NCBI GenBank assembly: GCA_900291925.1 | Contig: UWYS01000009.1 | Span: 372,001 to 436,000 of the forward strand | Source: Thecaphora thlaspeos | Lineage: Eukaryota > Basidiomycota > Ustilaginomycetes > Urocystidales > Glomosporiaceae | Length of the DNA: 64,000 bases | Reading direction: 5' to 3' | Shown: piece by piece, positions 1 through 8,368 of the stretch | How the letters are laid out: every line of letters begins with the position of its first letter | Numbering within the stretch: the first letter of the stretch is position 1 | The notes under the pieces: model-generated | What the model was told of the DNA's origin: nothing | What the model saw: only the letters and a program-made list of their open reading frames with translations | Database searches by the model: none | Translations under genes and position numbers: made by a program

Positions 1-132
1 CGGGTGCTCACCGGACTTCCGCCGCACCCTGCATACATGTGTCTCTCAGCTGATGAGGATTTCGCCACGACGGAGCGGAAATAATGACGCGGCGAAGCGT
101 CCCGGCCCTCTCTGCTTCCAAACAAAGGTCGA

Positions 133-204
133 CGTCTCCACGGGCGTCTCCACGGGCGTCTCCACGGGCGTCTCCACGGGCGTCTCCATGGGCGTCTCCA
201 CGGA
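133..204. repeat. 12-bp minisatellite, six units
   Basis: Six head-to-tail copies of CGTCTCCACGGG. The fifth copy has CATG in place of CACG and the sixth ends in A. The unit is a multiple of 3, so short open frames on both strands read through it (Arg-Gly-Asp-Ala on one strand, Ala-Ser-Pro-Arg on the other). That is why spurious ORFs arise here. Confidence 0.95.
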
Positions 205-1867
205 TCAGCTGTAGCAGAAGCGCAGCCGGCAAGATGGGTGCGGAGCTTGAGACACCAGAGTCTTAGCCATGGTCCAGCGTTCAACCACTCTAAGCACACC
301 TGGGCAGGCTAGCTTTGCCAGGTGCTCTACAGTACCCATTGTTCAGGAATGATTCTGAGCGAAGCTCAGCCACACTAAGGGGGAAGGCACGATCGCATCA
401 ATACGCCACAGTAATTTTTAGCAGTACTGCCAAGACTTTGCTAGCTGCAGTACCATCCTCTCGCGGCTCGGCGCGATCGTCGGACGTCGAGCTTGTGCGT
501 CAAGTTGGTCTGCCACATGGTACCATCAATGCAAGTCGTCGGCAATTGAAGTTCGCTTCCCTTTGTCAAGGACCGAGTGCAACGAGACGACGAGGAGCTT
601 CTTCACCGAACGACACGCGACGAGAAAGGTATGTACGTACAGTAAGTTACAGTGACAACGGGGTGCCACGAGGGTCGCTGGGACCAGCGTCGGCTAGAGA
701 GACTCGTACATACAACTGATAGGGTATGCATTCGCCTGTTCGTTACAGAGTACATGTACGTATGCACCTCTTTGTAAGAGAGCGAGGGGCCGCATCGGCT
801 AAGTAAGTAGCATGTCGGGCTGGCCGGGCAGCAACGCAGCGCCACAGTGAGTGGGGCGGAACCAAGTCATCGGAGGCGCTCCGTCCAGCGCGGCATAGCC
901 AGCACGTTCACTCTGGCGACGTCGACAGCTACGTCTTCCACTCACTTCGGCCCGATTCTAGGACATGATCGGGAGGACGAGGCTGTGCTAGAGAAGACCG
1001 GGAACGGAAATGGCCAATTCGCTCGACAGGTGTCAGCTCGGGTGGATCCGCGATGCAGTCCGCGATGCAGTCCGAGATGCAAGCAGTTGCTACTCAAGCG
1101 GTATCCCTGTCGCCGGAGGCTCGTGGCCTTGGCGTTGGCTGGGTCGCACATCTCGGCCCTGCGTTGCGATGCTGCGCACCAGATCTCCGGAAGTCGTTGC
1201 ATGTGTCTCGGGGTTCGAGGCAAGTCAACATGCACCAGACCGGCTGCCTCGATCACGACGATGTACAGACCACGGTCGTCATCCTCGTTTACGTCTACGG
1301 TATGCGCTTTGCGGCGCTGCAAGAGAGGCTGTCGAGCATGACCGTCGAGATCGCTAGTTGGTACTTGACAGCCGAACTGAGCCGCAAGCAGTCATTGATC
1401 CCAAACGCCAATCTCCCGCTCACGTCACGGGAGCGTGCTGTATGTACTGTACGTAGATGGTGGGTCTTTATGTATATGGTTACACACAGGCTGGCGGCTC
1501 TTCGGGTAGCGTCAATGGTGCATGCCTTGGCGCAGAGCAGCGGGGGCTGTACATATGTACAGTGAGCTTTAGTAGGAGCTGGAAGGGGTTGTGCTCCGAC
1601 GGCGGTGGCCGAACAAGGTGGTGGCGGAGGGATTTATGAGTGGGCGGCGAGATCCCCTACGCCCTGCGAATAGAAAAGCAAAACACAGTCCGATGTCGGC
1701 GGCTACCGAACGAGGCCAGGACAGGCAAAGGACCAGGCTAGGCGTGGTTGTGCGTGCGTGCGTGCGTGCGTGCCTGCCTACCTGCGGCTGTAGCCGTCGA
1801 GAGGTCGGGTCCGTCTTTGCTCTAGCTTTCGCTCGCTTTTCCTTGTTCGCTTGCTCGCTTCTTCCCG

Positions 1868-1910
1868 ATCGCCCATTCGCCCATTCGCCCATTCGCCCAT
1901 TCGCCCATCG
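1868..1910. repeat. Tandem 10-bp repeat CCATTCGCCC
   Basis: About four consecutive copies of a 10-bp unit lie in the C/T-rich leader upstream of the zinc-finger factor. They are followed by three copies of a CCGTCCCCCA-like unit about 70 bp further on. This is simple tandem DNA and no protein is implied. Confidence 0.85.
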
Positions 1911-2391
1911 CCCCTCTGCACTCGGACGGGGCGACCGCATTCCTCGCTGCCCCTCCGTCCCTAGCTCCCGCACCGTCCCCCACCGTCCCCCACCGTCAGC
2001 CATTGTCCCGTCCCCGTCTTCGCCTCCCTCAGCCTCCCTTCGGCCAACAATACCGCGACTCGAAATATGGTCTGTACCACGTTTCCCCACACCACCACCA
2101 CCACCCAGTCACGCATTCGCCTTTGAGCCCACTGGCGGACACCCGCCCCTCGACGTCCCCGCCACCTCTACCACGTTCAGCCTCGCCGTCGACGCTGGCA
2201 GCATCGCACACCTACTTTCCTCCTTCGCTCCCAACCACGTCCACGCGACTCATCTTTCCCGCGCTGCCCTGACATCGCTCACCCCCGCCCCGCCGGCTTC
2301 CTCTGACGGCCATCCCACGTAGAGCACACGTGACTCTCCCTCCCTGCCACTCCGGTCAGACCAGAACAGGCCACGCCGCAGTCTAGCAGCC

Positions 2392-5217
2392 ATGGCGACC
2401 GGCAACGGTGGCCAGCATGCGCCCACCTACGGCCATCTGCAGAACGCGGCCGCCCTGGCCGGACCCAATCTCTCGCTCTACACTTCTTCCCAGGCCTCAT
2501 CGTCGACGTCGTCTCTCATGGACCCTTCCAGCGAGACGAGCTCCTTCTCCGGCGGCCACAACGGCTCTTCCTTCAGCCCACACATATCCCACTTCGGCGC
2601 AGCGGGCGGCTCGGCGGCGGGCATCCGCTCCGATCGCTCCGGTCCCGGCCCCTCATCGTCCTCCTCAGGCTTCAGCTGCCCCAATTGCGGCAAGACCTTT
2701 GCGAGGGACGATCTGCTCCGCAGGCATCTGGCACGCGAGGCTCGCGCCCTTGCACAACCCTCGTTCGACCGCCAAAAGAGCTGCTACGAGTGCGCTCGCA
2801 GCAAGGCTCGCTGCGATCTCGAGGTCCCCTCGTGCGGCCGCTGCCGTTTGCGCGGCAAACATTGCGCTTATGCCCCTCGCTCCGGCAACCCAAACGTACG
2901 CAAAGCGCGGAACAGCAGCATGACACCATCGGTCTCGGGAAGCTCCATGAACGAGGCTTCCGGTATGGCCGGCATGTCGCCGATGGGAGCGGACATGGCT
3001 CATGGCGAGGTTGGCGCCGACGGCAACGGGAGCCAGGCGTGGGGGATGCACACATCGGCCTATGGCCCCGGTGCGTCCGGCTACGTCAAACGCGAGGGCG
3101 AGGCGGACTATGACAGCACCAGCGAGAGCGAGTTTGGCCGCTCGTGGAACGAGCCGTACGGCGACCGGCTGGCTCGGACAGTGTCCGACTCATCGAGCTC
3201 GGTCAACTCGAACATCGGCTCGCCGCGGCGTCACTTTGGCCTTTCCGAGCTACCGGATTCGGCCCCGGCTTCCCTGACACACTTTAGCTTCTCGCCAAGC
3301 GTGGCGCCCGGCTTCCCGCCACCCGTACGCACCGAGTCGCCGAGCTCGTACGGCGACGTCGCGATAGGGCCCTCGATGGCCGTCGGTGCAATGCACGGAG
3401 GTTCCGGTTGCAGGTCCAGCGGCTTTTCCAGAACCAATACTGGCAGCATCGTCACAAACATCAACAGGCAGAGTGCAGGCTTCGCCAACGATGAAGGCGA
3501 AGAGACCCCCATCGTCCGAGTCACCAACAGCTTTGCCCAGGCAACCGGCCTGGAGCCGCGGCACCAAGCGAACCAAGCCGCCCCCGGGCCCACCGTGGCA
3601 GCCTCACCAGACACGCGGCAAAGGACGGCGAGCTTGCCGCAGTCCGATGGTGGCGACTCCGAGATGTCGGATGCTTGGCACGACCGACCGGTTGCCCAGC
3701 GGAACATGGCCGGTCACGCCCCGAGACTCCATCCCCAAGGTTCTGGCGCACATTCCTTGATGCAGCCGCCGTCGCTGATCACTTCAAACCTCGGCCGGCC
3801 CAACGGCGGACAGATGGCGTTTCCTTCTTCGATGCGGCCATCGCTTTTCACCAACGGCCTCGACCTCTCCGGTTGGCTCGAGGAGCCGGTGGTGCCGTCT
3901 CCGCTCTACAGGAATGGGTCCGGCTTCCCACCCTATCAGTTTGGCCAATTCTCCAACATGGGAGGAATGCTGCAGTCGCCGATCATTGAGACGCCGGTCT
4001 CGGCTCGGTTTGCTGCCTCCTTAAATCAGTTCTTGGGCTCCAACCACGCCGCCAACGCCGAGATATCGACAGATGGTAACGTCGGCAACCCAGCCGCGGG
4101 GAGCGTCATTCCCCTGCCGTCCTCGAGCCACGCGGCGACCGACGCCACTGCGGACCTGGGCCGAGGCCCAAGTCGATCGCAGTCGGATCCCACTGGAAGC
4201 GTGGGCCCCGGATTCAATCAGAGCGCCAACGGGCCGCAGGGCCACGAGCTGCCGACGGCGAAGCAGTTCTGGCTCGAATCACAGCAGAGTGGCGAGATTA
4301 AGGCCTCGCTGGCCCAGCTGAGCGCGGCATGCTTCGTGTCGTTCCCTTCGTTCCTGGTTCTCAACGACCCGGCGGCGCCCTGCCCACCTAACATCCACCG
4401 ACGGTGGCTGCAAGAGTTTCGCAACACGCGGCTGTCCTTCCTTGCCAATGCTCGGTCGGTCCTGGCGGGCTACTTTGTCCGCCTGCCGGCCAGCGAGGGC
4501 TTCGTGTGGAAGTTGATCGCGGACCAGATCAAAGCCATCATCGTCGACTCGGCCGGTCTCTGCAGTAGCGAGGCGAGCGAGGTCGAGGTGCTGTCGGCCA
4601 TCTCTGCACTCTGGATGTACCTCGTCCTCCTCATTTTCACTGACGATACCGCGTGCACGCAGCATGTCGACTCGGACCTGCTCAACAGCGGTCTCTGCGC
4701 GCTTTCCGAGCTCTCGCGTAGCCTCTCGTCGAGGCTGGAAGCGAATGCGAACACAGGCGATCCTCATTCGTCGACGCGGGCGGCCGACTTTGCCTTCTTC
4801 AGCCAGGACGAGACCATCGTCCGTTGCCTGTTTGCGGCCTACTCGCTCCTCGTCCTGCAGCGGTTCCGCGAAGGCGGCGAGTTGCTCAAGAGCAAGCTGG
4901 CCGGCTGCGACCTGGTTCTGGACATCCCTCTGCCGGCGGGCGCGGCCGAGTTTGAGGCTGCCAACGAGGACGAGTGGCGAGCGACTCGGTCGAAGGCGGC
5001 CGAAGCGCTGGACAAGGCCGACTGCCCCACCCCGCGGCCGACGCTCCGCCACCTGCTCGCGGCGCGCAAGGCGGTGGACGCCGAGACTCAACAGCAGCAG
5101 CAGCAGCAGCAGCAGGCCACGCCGCACTGGATCGACGTGTACTTCGACAGTCACGACGCCTTTGCCAACGTTGTTCTCTCCATCGCATTGGCGCTCGACA
5201 TCGATCGTCTTTGAGTC
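2392..5217 (+). CDS. Transcription factor with a C2H2-like finger and a Zn(2)-Cys(6) cluster
   Basis: Single-exon, 940-residue fungal transcription factor. A C2H2-type segment begins at F94 (C96, C99, H112). It is followed at once by a canonical Zn2Cys6 binuclear cluster (C131, C134, C141, C148, C151, C158) with the usual basic spacing. Such paired DNA-binding domains are known in fungal regulators, so a nuclear, sequence-specific DNA-binding role is expected. In the C2H2 part the position expected for the second zinc-binding His is Glu116, so that finger may not bind zinc. The middle (about 170-620) is low-complexity and Ser/Gly-rich. Residues about 625-940 are helical and leucine-rich, resembling a fungal transcription-factor regulatory region, interrupted by a polyglutamine run near 900. 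The start follows a C/T-rich leader. Target genes cannot be told from sequence. Confidence 0.9.
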
Positions 5218-5873
5218 GATGCCGAAGCCCCTACGGACGATACCTCTTCCCACGTTCTACCTTCACCCGTCGCCTCTCCCTTGTCATTTGTCTTCTCGAT
5301 CGTGCAAACTTCGCGGACGTTCGGCTCTTTCGTTCGTGCCCCCGTCTCTCTTTCCCTCGCCCTGTAAAACAAAGTACTTCTTAAGTCTGCATGATTGCCT
5401 CACCTTGCCAGCTCGATCCGCCGATCGCGCGAACAATCAATTGCCCCTGGCCCTCACCCCCATGCACCTCGACATAGAATGGATGCCCGTCCGTCCCATC
5501 GCCTTTTTCAGTCGGACGAACACCTTGGCACACGCCTTGGAACAGAATCTCACGGCCCGTTCTCCGTCAGACCTATTTAACCACCACTTCCGGTATGAAT
5601 TTATGAGAGGCATCGGGCACCTAGGCAGACGCGAACGGCAACCACCACCTTTCCGGACCAATTTACGCCTGTTCCTTTGCTGACATGGACGGACACATGC
5701 ACGGGCGTACAGACGGAAGGTGAGCCGATCCATCCTGGCAATAAGCCAGCCGTTAGCTGAATAGCTAGCAGCGCGAGATTCCCTTTTATTGCAGACCCGA
5801 ATCGGAGCGACATGCTTTGTCGAGAGGCGGAAGGTCGTCTTGACAACTTCCATGCCTCCGTAACACCACGGAG
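5218..5873. other. Intergenic region
   Basis: This is the 3' flank of the zinc-finger factor and the upstream region of the coiled-coil gene. A TATTTAA box occurs near 5573-5580, about 295 bp before the chosen downstream start. I see no other gene-like feature. Confidence 0.6.
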
Positions 5874-7568
5874 ATGGATGCCGTGAACGTCGGTCTGCTC
5901 TCAAGAAAGGAAACAAAGGGGAAAGCCTGGCAAAGGAGATCTGGCCGGTACAGGACGGTCGGCTCCTTCTCTTTTCTTGAAGCACGGACGAACGACCTTG
6001 GCGACGCCCCGAAACAGGGACAGCCCGTCCAGCCCGACTTCTCCACAACACGACCGGGACGATTCACGGCAATGTTTCCGTATCCCCTTCCTCCACCACC
6101 ACCCACCACCCGCTTGACGACGGCCACAACGACGATGACCACGAGAAAGCAAACCGGATTCTGGACACGGCTTGCGCATACCTTCTCCTGGCCAGTCTAC
6201 AAGAGTCAAAGTCAAGGTCACCCGGGCCATATCCGCCTATCTCTGGACACACAGGGCGGAGTTCCCTTCTCCACCCGCGATCCCACCCACCACCCCGCGA
6301 TCGGCGCGGGCAAGTGTGGCTCTCAAACAGCCGATGGCTCTCACGATGATGACGCAGAGCTCCGTCAGGGCGGTCGTAGCGGCGAGGCGGCCAAACGACG
6401 GTGCCGTCGACGTCTCCGGACCCAGTCGATGCCTGTCCTGCTGGAAAGTCCCGCTTCTTTCATGACATCTTCTTCGCCCGGTGGCGCGAATGTCGAAATA
6501 GCGTACGCGCCCAGCAACATAGTCAAGATACATGGAGGAAGCAACTACACCAACCGACGTCCCGGCGCTCCTTGCGGCAGTCGTTCGAGCAACAGCGACA
6601 GCCGACCCGACTCTCAGACGGAAGAAAAGAGAGGAGACAAGACGCGCACTCTCTCCTCCTCAGACATTCTCGATCCTTTCCACCCACCTTCGCCCCGTCG
6701 TACCGAGGGGCATCCGAGGCGTGAGGGAGAGTCGGAAGAGATACCAGATGACCTCCCCTCTACGCATTCCGACGCCCTCACACCACATCGACACCAACAC
6801 GGCGGACACTGTCTTTTTCGTCGTCAACGCGACTCGAGCACACCGAAAGACACCTCTCTGCAATCCTCACCCTCACCGTTCCGCAGTACCATCTCGAGCG
6901 AGGCCGCACAAGAACACATCGAAAAGCGACTCCTCGAAACGCTCAAACAGCTGGTGGGCAGCTACATCTGTCCACTCGAAACGCGTCTGCAGCATCTCCA
7001 CGACCAACTCAACCACCGCCACCACCACGCACCATCTTCCTCTGCTTCGCCGCACAACGAAGGGACGATCCTGGGCCACGAGAAGATAGCAAAGGATCAG
7101 GCCAAGTTGGAGTTGAGACTGGACCAGAGGTGTAAGAGTCTGTTCAAGAGGGAGGCAGAGTTAAAGTGTAGGATCGAAAGGTTCGAAGAGGAACAGATGA
7201 GGTGGAATCAGAGGAAGAGGGCGAGCGAGGCCGAGTTGCTGGTGAGGCAGTGTGCGCTCGACAGGGAGTTAAGAAGGCTTCAGCGGTCCACGACGAGCGG
7301 AGCGGGCGAGAGCGAAGAGAAGCGCAAGACGACACTGAGCGAGAAGTTTGCGGGACCATGGCAGGATCGAGAGACGGCACAACCACCATCACCACCATCG
7401 CCGCCGCCGACCAAGGGCAAAGAGAGGTTGGATGAATCCACCTTCTACCGATGCTACAGTCGCGGATCGGGTCAGGATCTAGCGAAAGCCGTCAAGGTCG
7501 ACCATCGGACCGCCTCAAACGGCGGTTCCGAGGTCGGTGAGATCAAGGGAGCTTCGACGTCGATCTAG
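5874..7568 (+). CDS. Hypothetical protein with C-terminal coiled coil
   Basis: Open frame of 564 codons with no recognised domain. The N-terminal two thirds is disordered and rich in Ser, Pro, Thr and Arg, with a His-rich stretch near 380-390. Residues about 400-480 are strongly charged with heptad-like spacing (Glu/Lys/Arg/Leu), typical of a coiled coil, ending in a run of Arg/Glu/Leu. An internal Met near residue 88, just after a Thr-rich stretch, could be the true start, because the first part is poorly structured and might be leader. The gene converges on the GatC-like gene with about 125 bp between stops. I judge it a probable gene from length and the coiled coil only. An unseen intron is possible. 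Confidence 0.5.
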   Translation: MDAVNVGLLSRKETKGKAWQRRSGRYRTVGSFSFLEARTNDLGDAPKQGQPVQPDFSTTRPGRFTAMFPYPLPPPPPTTRLTTATTTMTTRKQTGFWTRLAHTFSWPVYKSQSQGHPGHIRLSLDTQGGVPFSTRDPTHHPAIGAGKCGSQTADGSHDDDAELRQGGRSGEAAKRRCRRRLRTQSMPVLLESPASFMTSSSPGGANVEIAYAPSNIVKIHGGSNYTNRRPGAPCGSRSSNSDSRPDSQTEEKRGDKTRTLSSSDILDPFHPPSPRRTEGHPRREGESEEIPDDLPSTHSDALTPHRHQHGGHCLFRRQRDSSTPKDTSLQSSPSPFRSTISSEAAQEHIEKRLLETLKQLVGSYICPLETRLQHLHDQLNHRHHHAPSSSASPHNEGTILGHEKIAKDQAKLELRLDQRCKSLFKREAELKCRIERFEEEQMRWNQRKRASEAELLVRQCALDRELRRLQRSTTSGAGESEEKRKTTLSEKFAGPWQDRETAQPPSPPSPPPTKGKERLDESTFYRCYSRGSGQDLAKAVKVDHRTASNGGSEVGEIKGASTSI

Positions 7569-7694
7569 ACGTCGTCGTTATACTCTGACGACATCAAGGG
7601 GGAGATTCCCTGCTTTCAGTACGACGTCGGCGGAAGAGACCGTCTAGCTGGATTCATACGATACAAGCATCCCGGAGGGGCCACGGGGGTGGGT

Positions 7695-8201
7695 CTACGT
7701 CCTTTCGACGACAATGAACCCACCATACGTCGCGTCACCCCGCTCCTTTCCCGCGTTGCACAACAACCTCTCTCTACCCAGAACCTCTGTTCCCTCTTTC
7801 TCTACCATGTCCTCTTTGTCATCTACACCATCCTTCCACGTCTCAGACTGCGCGAGTATCCTATCGTCCTGCAGCGATTCCTCTTGAGTCTGTCTGACTT
7901 CCAACGACGTGACGGTATGAACGAGACCGACCAATTGCGTAAGACGATGCTTGATCTCTTGCATCTCGGCGACGGTCGATGGTGGAGTGAGGCAGGAAAG
8001 TCGGTAGAGCTTCAATAGATCTTCGTCGGTGAGCGAGCAAGGTGGCGTAGAGGTGGAGAGAAGTTGCCTGACGCTCCATGTAGCTTTGGTCGGGATGCAG
8101 AGATTATCCAGCGCGAGTGTGCCCGAACGGGTGCGCATCGAGCAGTTTCGTCGATTGCCCGTCGGCGACAAGCGTGAGACCGCACCGTTTCGTGTCTGCA
8201 T
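7695..8201 (-). CDS. Mitochondrial glutamyl-tRNA(Gln) amidotransferase subunit C-like (Gta3/GatC type)
   Basis: About 168 residues if read from the ATG at 8201. Residues about 35-85 contain WSVRQLL, then a short spacer, then a helix with LKLYRLSCLTPP and LTQLVGLVHTV. This is the pattern of fungal Gta3/GatC proteins, the small subunit that stabilises the mitochondrial amidotransferase converting Glu-tRNA(Gln) to Gln-tRNA(Gln). A basic N-terminus fits mitochondrial import. The gene lies 167 bp behind the ABC transporter stop on the same strand. Its ATG overlaps a good 3' splice site (the CAG at 8198-8196), so this segment may instead be the last exon of the upstream gene (see findings). The C-terminal 80 residues are charged and unlike anything I recognise. 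Confidence 0.6.
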   Translation of the reverse strand: MQTRNGAVSRLSPTGNRRNCSMRTRSGTLALDNLCIPTKATWSVRQLLSTSTPPCSLTDEDLLKLYRLSCLTPPSTVAEMQEIKHRLTQLVGLVHTVTSLEVRQTQEESLQDDRILAQSETWKDGVDDKEDMVEKEGTEVLGRERLLCNAGKERGDATYGGFIVVERT

Positions 8202-8253
8202 GTGAAGAACGAAAGAGGAAAGCACAGATAGAGACAGAACGTTAGACCCAGAG

Positions 8254-8264
8254 GGGGGGGGGGG
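8254..8264. repeat. Mononucleotide G run (C run on the minus strand)
   Basis: Eleven consecutive G on the plus strand, between the ABC transporter stop and the GatC-like start. On the transcribed (minus) strand it reads as a C tract. It would fall inside the candidate 185-nt intron at 8380-8196, about 55 nt before the acceptor. Confidence 0.9.
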
Positions 8265-8368
8265 AACGTGATGCTGAGACAGTCTATTCGGACGAAAAGC
8301 GGTGGTGCGGATGATGCAAGAATACCCAAGGGGGAAGTAGGGAAACAAAAGGGGAAACCTTGAAAGCA

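Larger units (their letters stand above)
1..2391. other. Gene-free region and 5' leader of the zinc-finger factor
   Basis: No reading frame here looks like a protein: all are short, compositionally odd and overlap one another on both strands. The first 1.6 kb holds a 12-bp minisatellite (133-204), a short 12-bp duplication around 1049-1080 and several GTAC-centred motifs (about 630, 750, 1440 and 1550). From about 1740 the plus strand becomes C/T-rich with simple repeats: GTGC-type near 1750-1780, a 10-bp CCATTCGCCC-like repeat near 1868-1910, and CCGTCCCCCA near 1975-2000. Pyrimidine-rich tracts like this are common in fungal promoters and leaders, so the last 400-600 bp is probably the promoter and 5' UTR of the downstream gene. 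Confidence 0.6.

Noticed and set aside
4279..5253. 324-codon frame antisense to the zinc-finger factor
   Set aside because: It lies wholly opposite a well-supported gene, is Arg/Leu-rich in the way GC-rich antisense frames are, and shows no domain.
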